Source: CADAWZ01 sp045114665
GTDB taxonomy: Bacteria > Vulcanimicrobiota > CADAWZ01
NCBI GenBank assembly: GCA_045114665.1
Contig: JBGUKW010000131.1
Span: forward strand, 1-5,129
Direction: 5' to 3'
Length of the DNA stretch: 5,129 bases
Made by a program: the position numbers and the translations under genes. This document shows, piece after piece, positions 1-4,773 of the stretch. Each line of letters opens with the position of its first letter. The first letter of the stretch is position 1. The notes under the pieces were generated by a model, which had not been told where the DNA came from, ran no database searches, and was given only the letters and a program-made list of their open reading frames with translations.

Positions 1-176
1 ATACAGTTACTAATATTGCTTATGCTGCTTTTCGTGGGTGTACTTCTTTAAATTTGATTGTTCCTACTTCTGTTACTAATATAGCAAAAGAGGCTTTTTT
101 AAATGTTCCACATATTGAATATCACGGTAAAGCTAAAGGAGCTCCTTGGGGAGCAAAGAATATTATAACTAAATAG
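1..176 (+). CDS. C-terminal end of a BspA-like leucine-rich repeat protein (partial)
   Basis: The reading frame is open from the left edge (first whole codon at base 3) to a TAG at 174-176, giving 57 residues of the C-terminus; the start lies outside the window. The residues form one and a half LRR_5-type repeats of the BspA family: a partial unit with AAFRGCTSL, then the unit VPTSVTNIAKEAFLNVPHI. The end reads YHGKAKGAPWGAKNI, and a GxPWGAK cap of this kind commonly closes BspA-like LRR proteins of gut and oral anaerobes. In the family these are usually secreted or surface proteins involved in adhesion or host interaction; location cannot be judged here because the N-terminus is missing. No clear hairpin terminator follows, only a T-rich tract. 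The family call is firm; the role is not. Confidence 0.85.
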   Translation, partial: TVTNIAYAAFRGCTSLNLIVPTSVTNIAKEAFLNVPHIEYHGKAKGAPWGAKNIITK

Positions 177-216
177 TAGAATATTAAATTTTGCTATTTG
201 AAATTGAAGAAAAGTT

Positions 217-247
217 AATTTTTGTTTTCCTTGTTTTTTTCTTTTTT
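217..247 (+). other. T-rich tract after the LRR gene
   Basis: A pyrimidine-rich run of about 30 bases, almost all T with a few C and G, lies 40 bases after the LRR stop codon. I see no convincing stem-loop in front of it, so I do not call it an intrinsic terminator, although it could help termination. No coding signal is present in 177-327. Confidence 0.4.
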
Positions 248-254
248 ATGCAGG

Positions 255-269
255 AATTAAACTTTAATT
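255..269. repeat. Perfect 15-nt palindrome (AATTAAA-C-TTTAATT) upstream of ygeY
   Basis: Two 7-base arms are perfect reverse complements around a single C. It lies 58 bases before the ygeY start and overlaps the possible -35 element at 268-273. Spacing and symmetry fit a repressor or activator operator for the ygeYW operon. Palindromes made only of A and T arise easily by chance in DNA of this composition, so this is suggestive only. Confidence 0.35.
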
Positions 270-295
270 GCTGAAATCTTATTTTTATTTATTAT
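268..295 (+). promoter_or_regulatory. Possible weak promoter for ygeY-ygeW
   Basis: TTGCTG (268-273) is followed after 16 bases by TATTAT (290-295), which matches TATAAT in five of six positions. The -35 is poor (three of six). The predicted transcript would start near base 302, leaving a leader of about 26 bases that contains the Shine-Dalgarno. A weak -35 overlapping a palindrome would fit activator-dependent control, but this is inference. Confidence 0.3.
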
Positions 296-327
296 TTATC
301 TACTTATTTGTAGAGGGAGGATTTGAA

Positions 328-1542
328 ATGGATTTTTCCAAAATTGCTGAACTTGCAAAGAAATATGAACCTGATATGACCCGTTTTTTAAGGGATATGA
401 TAAAGATTCCATCAGAGAGCTGTGGTGAAAAAGAAGTAGTTTTGAGAATCAAAGAAGAGATGGAAAAAGTCGGTTTTGACAGTGTCGAAATTGATGAAAT
501 GGGAAATGTTATTGGACGAATTGGCAACGGTTCACGCATAATTGCTTTTGACGCCCATATTGATACTGTAGGAATTGGATTAAAAAGCAACTGGAAATTT
601 GATCCATATGAGGGCTATGAGACCGAAACAGAAATTGGTGGAAGAGGAGCTTCTGACCAAGAAGGCGGAATGGCTGCAATGGTATATGCTGGAAAGATTA
701 TGAAAGAACACAACCTTGTTCCAGAAGATGTAACAGTATTGATGACTGGTACAGTTCAAGAAGAAGATTGTGATGGTCTTTGCTGGCAGTATCTAATCAA
801 AGAAAAGAAGATAAGACCAGATTTTGTTGTTTCCACAGAGCCAACAGACGGCAAACTTTACAGAGGTCATAGAGGCAGAATGGAAATTAAAGTAGAAGTA
901 AAGGGTATTTCTTCTCACGGTTCTGCTCCAGAAAGAGGACAAAATGCTATTTTCGATATGGGCAGAATTTTGGCAGACCTCGAGAATTTACATTTAAGAC
1001 TAAAAACAGATGATTTCCTCGGAAAAGGTTCTTTGACAGTTTCTGAGATCTTCTATTCATCACCATCACGTTGTGCTGTTGCTGATGGTTGTACAATTTC
1101 AATCGACAGAAGACTTACAGCAGGCGAAGATGCAGACCTTGCACTCGGTCAAATTAGAGAACTTCCTTCTGTAAATGCAATAAGAGACCGTGTAACAGTA
1201 TCTATGTACAAATATGAAAGACCTTCTTACACTGGTTTAGTATATCCAACAGATTGTTATTTCCCAACTTGGGTAATTCCAGAGGATCATGTACTCTGCA
1301 GATCATCTGTTGAATCATATAAATCACTCTTCAATGAAGAGCCTTGTCTCGACAAGTGGACATTCTCAACAAATGGCGTTTCAATTATGGGAATGTTTGG
1401 AATTCCAGTAATTGGATTTGGACCAGGTAAAGAAAAAGAAGCACACTCACCAAATGAAAAGACTTGGAAAGCAGACCTCGTCCGCTGTTGTGCATTCTAT
1501 TCAGCACTTCCTTCTGTATATAGAAAAAATATAGAGAAATAA
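328..1542 (+). CDS. ygeY: YgeY family selenium metabolism-linked M20 hydrolase
   Basis: A cytoplasmic zinc-dependent M20 metallohydrolase of 404 aa, close to E. coli YgeY (about 403 aa). All M20 metal and catalytic motifs are visible: H77-I-D79 in AHIDTV; D110 in the motif SDQEGG; the E145-E146 pair (general base and metal ligand) in GTVQEED; E171 in STEPT; H197 in the dimerisation-domain motif SHGSAP; and H373 in EAHSPNE. The ATG at 328 is chosen because AGGGAGG (314-320) sits 7 bases upstream; an upstream TTG at 268 would add 20 hydrophobic residues that are part of the leader. The gene lies 16 bases before ygeW. In E. coli ygeY is part of the anaerobic purine (urate/xanthine) breakdown cluster with ygeW, ygeX, ssnA, ygfK and hyuA. 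The exact substrate is unsettled; hydrolysis of an acyl or ureido intermediate on the way to 2,3-diaminopropionate is the likely role, by inference. The family call is very secure. Confidence 0.93.
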   Translation: MDFSKIAELAKKYEPDMTRFLRDMIKIPSESCGEKEVVLRIKEEMEKVGFDSVEIDEMGNVIGRIGNGSRIIAFDAHIDTVGIGLKSNWKFDPYEGYETETEIGGRGASDQEGGMAAMVYAGKIMKEHNLVPEDVTVLMTGTVQEEDCDGLCWQYLIKEKKIRPDFVVSTEPTDGKLYRGHRGRMEIKVEVKGISSHGSAPERGQNAIFDMGRILADLENLHLRLKTDDFLGKGSLTVSEIFYSSPSRCAVADGCTISIDRRLTAGEDADLALGQIRELPSVNAIRDRVTVSMYKYERPSYTGLVYPTDCYFPTWVIPEDHVLCRSSVESYKSLFNEEPCLDKWTFSTNGVSIMGMFGIPVIGFGPGKEKEAHSPNEKTWKADLVRCCAFYSALPSVYRKNIEK

Positions 1543-1544
1543 CA

Positions 1545-1550
1545 TAGGAG
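1545..1550 (+). promoter_or_regulatory. Ribosome binding site of ygeW
   Basis: TAGGAG lies 3 bases after the ygeY stop and 8 bases before the ygeW ATG at 1559. The gap between the genes is only 16 bases and holds no promoter or terminator, so ygeY and ygeW should be on one transcript. Confidence 0.7.
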
Positions 1551-1558
1551 TTTTAATA

Positions 1559-2755
1559 ATGGACAAGCTAAAAATCGCAAAAATGATAACAATGCTCGCA
1601 GGTTGTGAGTATAAAAATATGTATCTCAATGATTTCTTTGAGACTTGGCACAAAACAGATGATGAAATCAAATCAGTATTCCTCGTAGCAGATATTTTAA
1701 GGGGCTTGAGAGAAGCAAATATTTCTACTCGCATTTTTGATTCAGGTCTTGGAATATCACTTTTCAGAGATAATTCAACAAGAACAAGATTTAGTTTTGC
1801 TTCAGCTTGTAATCTACTTGGTCTTGAAGTTCAAGATTTAGACGAAGGTAAATCACAGATTGCACACGGTGAAACAGTCAGAGAAACTGCAAATATGATT
1901 TCATTTATGGCTGATGTCATTGGTATCAGAGATGATATGTATATTGGCGAAGGCAACAGATATATGAGAGAAGTTGCTAAGGCTGTTGACGAAGGTTACA
2001 GAGATGGTGTTCTCGAACAGAGACCAACACTTGTTGACCTCCAGTGCGATTTAGACCACCCAACACAGATTATGGCTGATACACTCCATGTTATTCATCA
2101 TTTTGGTGGTGTTGAAAACCTCAGAGGCAAAAAAGTTGCTATGACTTGGGCTTATTCTCCTTCTTATGGCAAACCTCTTTCAGTTCCACAGGGTGTCATT
2201 GGATTTATGACTCGTTTTGGAATGGATGTAGTTTTGGCACATCCAGAGGGCTATGAAATTATGCCTGAAGTAGAAGAAATTGGTCGCAAAAATGCTGAAA
2301 TAGCAGGTTGCAAATTCACAAAAGTAAATTCTATGGAAGAAGCATTTAAGGATGCTGACATCGTCTATCCAAAGAGCTGGGCTCCTTTCAAAGCTATGGA
2401 AAAGAGATCAGAACTCTACAAACAAGGCGACAAAGATGGTATCAACAAACTTGAAAAAGAACTCTTGGCACAGAATGCAAACCACAAAGATTGGGAATGC
2501 ACAGAAGAGATGATGAAACTCACAAAGGGTGGAAAGGCTCTCTATCTCCATTGCCTACCTGCAGATATTACAGATGTTTCTTGTGAAGCAGGCGAAGTTG
2601 CAGCTTCTGTTTTCAGTCGTTACAGAGTACCTCTTTACAAACAAGCAAGCTTCAAGCCATACATAATTGCTGCAATGATTCTTCTTGCAAAGAAGAAAGA
2701 CCCAGCAGATACACTTTCTGCACTTTTGAACGAAGCAAAACCAAGAATCAAATAG
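1559..2755 (+). CDS. ygeW: Knotted carbamoyltransferase YgeW
   Basis: A cytoplasmic transcarbamylase of 398 aa, matching the length of E. coli YgeW (about 396 aa). The carbamoyl-phosphate site S73-T-R-T-R77 is intact inside FRDNSTRTRFSF. The second-domain motifs H167-P-T-Q170 and H331-C-L-P334 are both present. The segment from M195 (TWAYSPSYGKPLSVPQG) and the later KSWAP and HKDWECTEEMM stretches are YgeW hallmarks that separate it from ornithine, aspartate, putrescine and N-acetylornithine transcarbamylases. YgeW belongs to the knotted subgroup with the acetyl- and succinylornithine enzymes. In purine-fermenting bacteria it is thought to run in the phosphorolytic direction on a ureido compound, giving carbamoyl phosphate that carbamate kinase turns into ATP; the substrate is inferred, not shown here. 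The start is fixed by TAGGAG 8 bases upstream. It is cotranscribed with ygeY and ends at a strong terminator. No lesion or missing key residue is seen. Confidence 0.95.
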   Translation: MDKLKIAKMITMLAGCEYKNMYLNDFFETWHKTDDEIKSVFLVADILRGLREANISTRIFDSGLGISLFRDNSTRTRFSFASACNLLGLEVQDLDEGKSQIAHGETVRETANMISFMADVIGIRDDMYIGEGNRYMREVAKAVDEGYRDGVLEQRPTLVDLQCDLDHPTQIMADTLHVIHHFGGVENLRGKKVAMTWAYSPSYGKPLSVPQGVIGFMTRFGMDVVLAHPEGYEIMPEVEEIGRKNAEIAGCKFTKVNSMEEAFKDADIVYPKSWAPFKAMEKRSELYKQGDKDGINKLEKELLAQNANHKDWECTEEMMKLTKGGKALYLHCLPADITDVSCEAGEVAASVFSRYRVPLYKQASFKPYIIAAMILLAKKKDPADTLSALLNEAKPRIK

Positions 2756-2782
2756 TTTTTAGTTAGTATAGCGTAGATAAAT

Positions 2783-2824
2783 AAAAAGACAGTGCTGTAT
2801 TTTTTGCAGTGCTGTCTTTTTTTT
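2783..2824 (+). terminator. Intrinsic terminator of the ygeY-ygeW operon
   Basis: The left arm AAAAAGACAGTGCTG (2783-2797) pairs with CAGTGCTGTCTTTTT (2807-2821) over 15 positions, two of them G-U, around a 9-base loop. The stem runs into an unbroken run of eight T (2817-2824). The A-rich foot makes it partly usable in the other direction. It starts 28 bases after the ygeW stop. Confidence 0.9.
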
Positions 2825-2861
2825 GTGGTGTTTGTAAAATCTATCAAATTTTATAAATGTA

Positions 2862-2890
2862 TTGTTTTTTTGTGTGTTTAGTGTTATAAT
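2862..2890 (+). promoter_or_regulatory. Promoter of the Rpn gene (first -10 copy)
   Basis: TTGTTT (2862-2867), a 17-base spacer and TATAAT (2885-2890) preceded by TG one base upstream, that is, a perfect extended -10. Transcription would begin near 2897. A second identical extended -10 lies 17 bases further on (2902-2907) but lacks a good -35. No other plausible promoter is seen between the ygeW terminator and the Rpn start. Confidence 0.6.
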
Positions 2891-2908
2891 ATGTTTAGTG
2901 TTATAATA
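2875..2908 (+). repeat. Perfect 17-bp tandem duplication carrying two TATAAT boxes
   Basis: The unit TGTTTAGTGTTATAATA occurs at 2875-2891 and again, with no mismatch and no gap, at 2892-2908. Each copy contains the extended -10 TGTTATAAT. The second copy is 24 bases from the Rpn start codon, so a transcript from it would have a very short leader that still includes the weak Shine-Dalgarno. Confidence 0.9.
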
Positions 2909-2931
2909 AAATAAAAATAAGGCATATTAGA

Positions 2932-3993
2932 ATGGACAAAGAAAATAACGCAATAGATATTAAGCAGGTTATAAAAAAATTATCATCATTGACAGATGAA
3001 GAGAAAAATGAATATATCTCTTATTTAGAACAGGTTTTAAAAGGAAGAAATTTAAAACCATTTGATGAGTTGACATTTACAGATGGATATATTTTTGGAA
3101 AAGTAATGTTAAATAAAGAAATCTGCACTTGCTTTTTAGAATCAGTTCTGAATATAAAAATAGATCGCATAGAATATATTGAGCTTGAAAAAGTTATAAA
3201 TGAGACATTTGCAAGTAAGAGTGTTCGTCTTGATGTATATGCTAAAGATGATAAAGGAACTGTTTACAATATAGAAATGCAAGTAAGTCCAAAAGGCAAA
3301 TTAAGTTTGGGCAAACGCATGAGATATTATCAAGTTATGATTGATACTGTGATGTTAAAAAAGGGAAAAGAAAACGATTATAGCAAATTGAAGAAAAGTG
3401 TAATTATTTTTATTTGTCCTTTTAAGTTGTTTGATGGAAAACGCCAAATTTATACATTTAACAACTATTGTAAGGAAAACAAAAGGATTAAATTAAAAGA
3501 CGAAACGACTAAAATTTTTATAACAACAAAAGGTCAAAAAAGTGAAAAATTAAATTTGAATATAGAGGCATTGATAGATTATATAAATGGAGGCGATCCA
3601 GATAATCTCTTTGTGAAAAAGATAGAAAAAGAGATAAAAGAAATAAAATCTCAAGAGAAAGAGAGGATTAATTATATGTTATCATCATTGACTTATACAG
3701 ATGCTTTAAGAGAAGGAAAATATATTGGAGAAAGACAGGGAAAAAGGATTGGAGATGCTCAAAGAATAGTAAATGATATAAAATCATTGATTAGAACTTT
3801 TAATTTTTCAACAGAAAAAGCTATGAAAGGATTAGAAATTCCTTTAGAGCAACAAGGTTTATATTACCAATTAGTAAATGACCCTGTATTTTATGAAAAA
3901 TATTTTGCAGATGAAAGTAATTTTTATGATCCCTCTGATTACATAGATGAAGATTTTGAAGAAAATGAAGAAGATTATTATGACGAAGAATAA
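2932..3993 (+). CDS. Rpn family recombination-promoting nuclease / putative transposase (PD-(D/E)XK)
   Basis: A 353-aa protein of the PD-(D/E)XK nuclease 'putative transposase' family (TIGR01784 / PDDEXK_2 type). An N-terminal helical part of about 40 residues is followed by the family start LKPFDELTFTDGYIFGKVM. The nuclease core has D101 in VRLDVYA and E115-M-Q117 in YNIEMQV, the usual D...ExQ form of this family, then the typical RMRYYQVMIDTVMLKKG and KSVIIFICPF segments. A charged helical region around 228-247 and an EGKYIGERQGKRIG stretch follow. The last 30 residues are strongly acidic (15 D or E). Start at the ATG at 2932; the Shine-Dalgarno is weak (AAGG, 9-base spacing). Related Rpn proteins act as DNA nucleases that raise recombination and, in E. 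coli, in phage defence. I see no terminal inverted repeats or target duplication, so there is no evidence that this copy moves as an IS. It is AT-richer than ygeYW. Confidence 0.88.
   Translation: MDKENNAIDIKQVIKKLSSLTDEEKNEYISYLEQVLKGRNLKPFDELTFTDGYIFGKVMLNKEICTCFLESVLNIKIDRIEYIELEKVINETFASKSVRLDVYAKDDKGTVYNIEMQVSPKGKLSLGKRMRYYQVMIDTVMLKKGKENDYSKLKKSVIIFICPFKLFDGKRQIYTFNNYCKENKRIKLKDETTKIFITTKGQKSEKLNLNIEALIDYINGGDPDNLFVKKIEKEIKEIKSQEKERINYMLSSLTYTDALREGKYIGERQGKRIGDAQRIVNDIKSLIRTFNFSTEKAMKGLEIPLEQQGLYYQLVNDPVFYEKYFADESNFYDPSDYIDEDFEENEEDYYDEE
3556..3585 (+). promoter_or_regulatory. Possible internal promoter within the Rpn gene
   Basis: TTGAAT (3556-3561), an 18-base spacer and TATATA (3580-3585), each matching consensus in four of six positions. 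It would start a transcript about 85 bases ahead of the internal ATG at 3676. Such matches are common by chance in AT-rich coding DNA. Confidence 0.22.
3661..3678 (+). promoter_or_regulatory. Internal in-frame ribosome binding site and ATG (possible short C-terminal Rpn product)
   Basis: GAGAGG (3661-3666) lies 9 bases before an ATG (3676-3678) that is in frame with the Rpn gene at codon 249. This is a better initiation signal than the one of the full-length gene. A product from here would be 105 aa (3676-3993): the EGKYIGERQGKRIG segment, the C-terminal helices and the acidic tail, without the nuclease core. In E. coli Rpn proteins a shorter C-terminal form made from an internal start inhibits the toxic full-length protein. 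Those belong to a related but different Rpn subfamily, so the analogy is inference. Confidence 0.35.
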
Positions 3994-3994
3994 C

Positions 3995-4024
3995 AACAAA
4001 TATTTAAAAAAAATAATATTTGTT
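3995..4024. repeat. AT-rich inverted repeat just after the Rpn stop codon
   Basis: AACAAATATT (3995-4004) and AATATTTGTT (4015-4024) are perfect 10-base reverse complements around a 10-base A-rich loop, beginning two bases after the Rpn stop. It has no T run behind it and only two G-C pairs, so it is not a terminator by itself; it might protect the mRNA end. Counterpart sequence upstream of the gene, as expected for an IS end, was not found. Confidence 0.5.
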
Positions 4025-4044
4025 CTTAGAACTAAACACAAATT

Positions 4045-4085
4045 GGCTCTTTCTTTTGAATAAAAAAAGAAGGGGCTTTTATTTT
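4045..4085 (+). terminator. Intrinsic terminator downstream of the Rpn gene
   Basis: GGCTCTTTCTTTT (4045-4057) pairs with AAAAGAAGGGGCT (4065-4077) over 13 positions, three of them G-U, around a 7-base loop. The stem is followed by TTTTATTTT (4077-4085). It ends transcription about 50-90 bases after the Rpn stop. Confidence 0.8.
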
Positions 4086-4132
4086 GATTATTTATTAACT
4101 TTATTTTTCCAAAATGTGCCATGATGAGAATC

Positions 4133-4170
4133 TCTTAAAAAGTATTTTTTTTTTTTTGTATCTTAAAAAG
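4133..4170 (+). repeat. Direct repeat TCTTAAAAAG flanking a T13 tract
   Basis: TCTTAAAAAG occurs at 4133-4142 and 4161-4170; between them lies a run of 13 T (4145-4157). The second copy is part of the hairpin at 4158-4174. Homopolymers of this length are prone to slipped-strand length change. Confidence 0.6.
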
Positions 4171-4187
4171 ATACTTATTTTTATTTT
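4158..4187 (+). terminator. Possible second terminator hairpin
   Basis: GTATCTT (4158-4164) and AAGATAC (4168-4174) form a perfect 7-bp stem with a 3-base loop, followed by the T-rich TTATTTTTATTTT (4175-4187). The stem has only two G-C pairs and is short. ATACTT in its right arm could pair instead with AAGTAT at 4140-4145. It would be a backup terminator behind 4045-4085. Confidence 0.35.
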
Positions 4188-4282
4188 GTCATGGTAATAG
4201 AAAATTTTTTTAGTTGCTAATTTGTATGAAGACAAAATATGTCATTGAATTAAGACGGAATTGTAATAATTAGGTTAAAATA

Positions 4283-4305
4283 TGTTAATATTTATTGAGT
4301 ATAAA
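4283..4305 (+). promoter_or_regulatory. Possible promoter elements of the small-protein operon
   Basis: Two overlapping candidates are visible: an extended -10 TG-T-TAATAT (4283-4291) with TTGTAA (4261-4266) 19 bases before TAATAT, and TATAAA (4300-4305) with a weak TTAAAA (4275-4280) 19 bases upstream. Neither has a consensus spacing. A promoter is expected here because two terminators lie upstream and a strong Shine-Dalgarno follows. Confidence 0.3.
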
Positions 4306-4331
4306 TAGAAATGTGAAAAAAATATTTTGTG

Positions 4332-4340
4332 AGGAGGTGA
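4332..4340 (+). promoter_or_regulatory. Very strong Shine-Dalgarno before the zinc-ribbon gene
   Basis: AGGAGGTGA is a full complement of the 3' end of typical 16S rRNA and lies 10 bases before the ATG at 4351. It is the strongest ribosome binding site in the window and fixes the start of a gene too short to be found by length alone. Confidence 0.8.
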
Positions 4341-4350
4341 AAATAGTATA

Positions 4351-4530
4351 ATGGAATATCAAGAAAAAGAAGAACATACTTGTCCAAGATGTAAAAAGAA
4401 AGTGTATGGTAGAGAAAATATAGAAGAAGAATTTGGTTATAGATATTCTGATAAATATACTCAATCATATTGTAAGAAATGTCGTAATGAACATCAGAGA
4501 GAACAGAATTTAAAAAACAGAGAAAGGTAG
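4351..4530 (+). CDS. Small zinc-ribbon protein (two CxxC motifs)
   Basis: A 59-aa protein, ATG at 4351 to TAG at 4528-4530, supported by the strong Shine-Dalgarno. C11-P-R-C14 and C41-K-K-C44 form a four-cysteine zinc-ribbon with 26 residues between the pairs. Between them is an E-rich part with FGYRYSDKYTQSYC; a pattern of CPxC, FGxR, QSxCxxCR recurs in short bacterial zinc-ribbon proteins and in zinc-binding ends of some HNH-type proteins. After the last cysteine pair the tail is basic (RNEHQREQNLKNRER) with no room for a nuclease domain. This suggests a nucleic-acid- or protein-binding adaptor; no function is established. It has no signal peptide or membrane segment. The next gene starts 8 bases after its stop, so it heads a three-gene operon. 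Confidence 0.82.
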   Translation: MEYQEKEEHTCPRCKKKVYGRENIEEEFGYRYSDKYTQSYCKKCRNEHQREQNLKNRER

Positions 4531-4538
4531 TGAATAAA

Positions 4539-4772
4539 ATGGGATTTTGGGAAGGCGTAGGAAATGTTTTAGGTGGTATGGCGAAAAAATTTGGTGATAA
4601 TATTGAAATAGCTAAAGAACTTAATTCTAAAAGTAGTAGTGAATTAAAAGAAATGTATAAACATATTGAAGAGTCATACTATGGAATTAAAGATTTAGGT
4701 TATTCCCAGTCTGATAAGATGGTCGTCAAAAATATTATTGTCAATATTCTAAAAAAACGTGGAGAAATATAA
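4539..4772 (+). CDS. Small hypothetical protein with SELK motif (paralogue 1)
   Basis: A 77-aa protein I do not recognise. The start is set at the ATG at 4539 because AAAGG (4523-4527) stands 11 bases upstream and because the next protein also starts MG plus aromatics; a GTG at 4530 overlapping the previous stop would add MNK but leaves only 2 bases to the Shine-Dalgarno. The N-terminus MGFWEGVGNVLGGMAKKFGDN is amphipathic and glycine-rich. N29-x-K31-S-x-S34-E-L-K37-x-M39 is shared with the following protein. The C-terminal half looks helical and ends LKKRGEI. No cysteines, signal peptide or membrane segment. Its stop is one base before the next ATG, implying translational coupling. The reading frame is well supported by context and by the paralogue; the function is unknown. 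Confidence 0.75.
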   Translation: MGFWEGVGNVLGGMAKKFGDNIEIAKELNSKSSSELKEMYKHIEESYYGIKDLGYSQSDKMVVKNIIVNILKKRGEI

Positions 4773-4773
4773 A

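Larger units (their letters stand above)
3994..4350 (+). other. Non-coding interval between the Rpn gene and the small-protein operon
   Basis: These 357 bases hold no convincing gene on either strand. They contain the AT-rich inverted repeat (3995-4024), a terminator (4045-4085), a T13 run with a second hairpin (4145-4187), a distant pair ATTTTGTC (4183-4190) / GACAAAAT (4231-4238), and a possible promoter plus strong Shine-Dalgarno before base 4351. A 27-codon frame at 4114-4197 lacks a ribosome binding site and is mostly a by-product of the T run. No tRNA or known riboswitch core is recognisable. Confidence 0.6.

Noticed and set aside
268..327. Upstream TTG start for ygeY that would add a 20-residue hydrophobic N-terminus resembling a signal peptide
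   Set aside because: The proper Shine-Dalgarno AGGGAGG lies inside this stretch, 7 bases before the ATG at 328, and known YgeY proteins are about 403 aa and cytoplasmic.
300..590. Minus-strand open frame of 96 codons opposite the ygeY start
   Set aside because: It lies against a well-conserved gene, has no recognisable protein family and no ribosome binding site; it mirrors codon bias of the + strand.
1501..1734. Minus-strand open frame across the ygeY-ygeW junction
   Set aside because: Covers the conserved start of ygeW and the coupling region; low-complexity translation and no support.
2635..2847. Minus-strand open frame over the end of ygeW and its terminator
   Set aside because: It would be read through a strong terminator stem and opposite a conserved coding end; no family resemblance.
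2875..2908. CRISPR-like or phage attachment repeat
   Set aside because: Only two abutting copies without spacers; better explained as a promoter duplication.
3871..4122. Minus-strand frame rich in Phe, Ile and Tyr that looks like a membrane protein
   Set aside because: The hydrophobic residues come from reading the acidic GA-rich tail of the Rpn gene and A-rich spacer backwards; no ribosome binding site or family match.
4114..4197. Plus-strand 27-codon frame with Cys-His start and a Phe-Ile-rich end
   Set aside because: No Shine-Dalgarno, the hydrophobic part is produced by the T13 tract, and it runs through a hairpin.
3994..4350. tRNA, riboswitch or other known structured RNA in the long gap
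   Set aside because: No cloverleaf, no T-loop consensus and no recognised riboswitch core; only simple AT-rich hairpins are visible by eye.
4530..4538. GTG start for the first SELK protein overlapping the zinc-ribbon stop codon
   Set aside because: Only 2 bases from the Shine-Dalgarno; the ATG at 4539 has a usable spacing and gives the MG-aromatic start shared with the paralogue.
4759..4773. GTG start for the second SELK protein inside the preceding gene
   Set aside because: GGAG at 4761-4764 would then be within the gene; it is well placed for the ATG at 4774.
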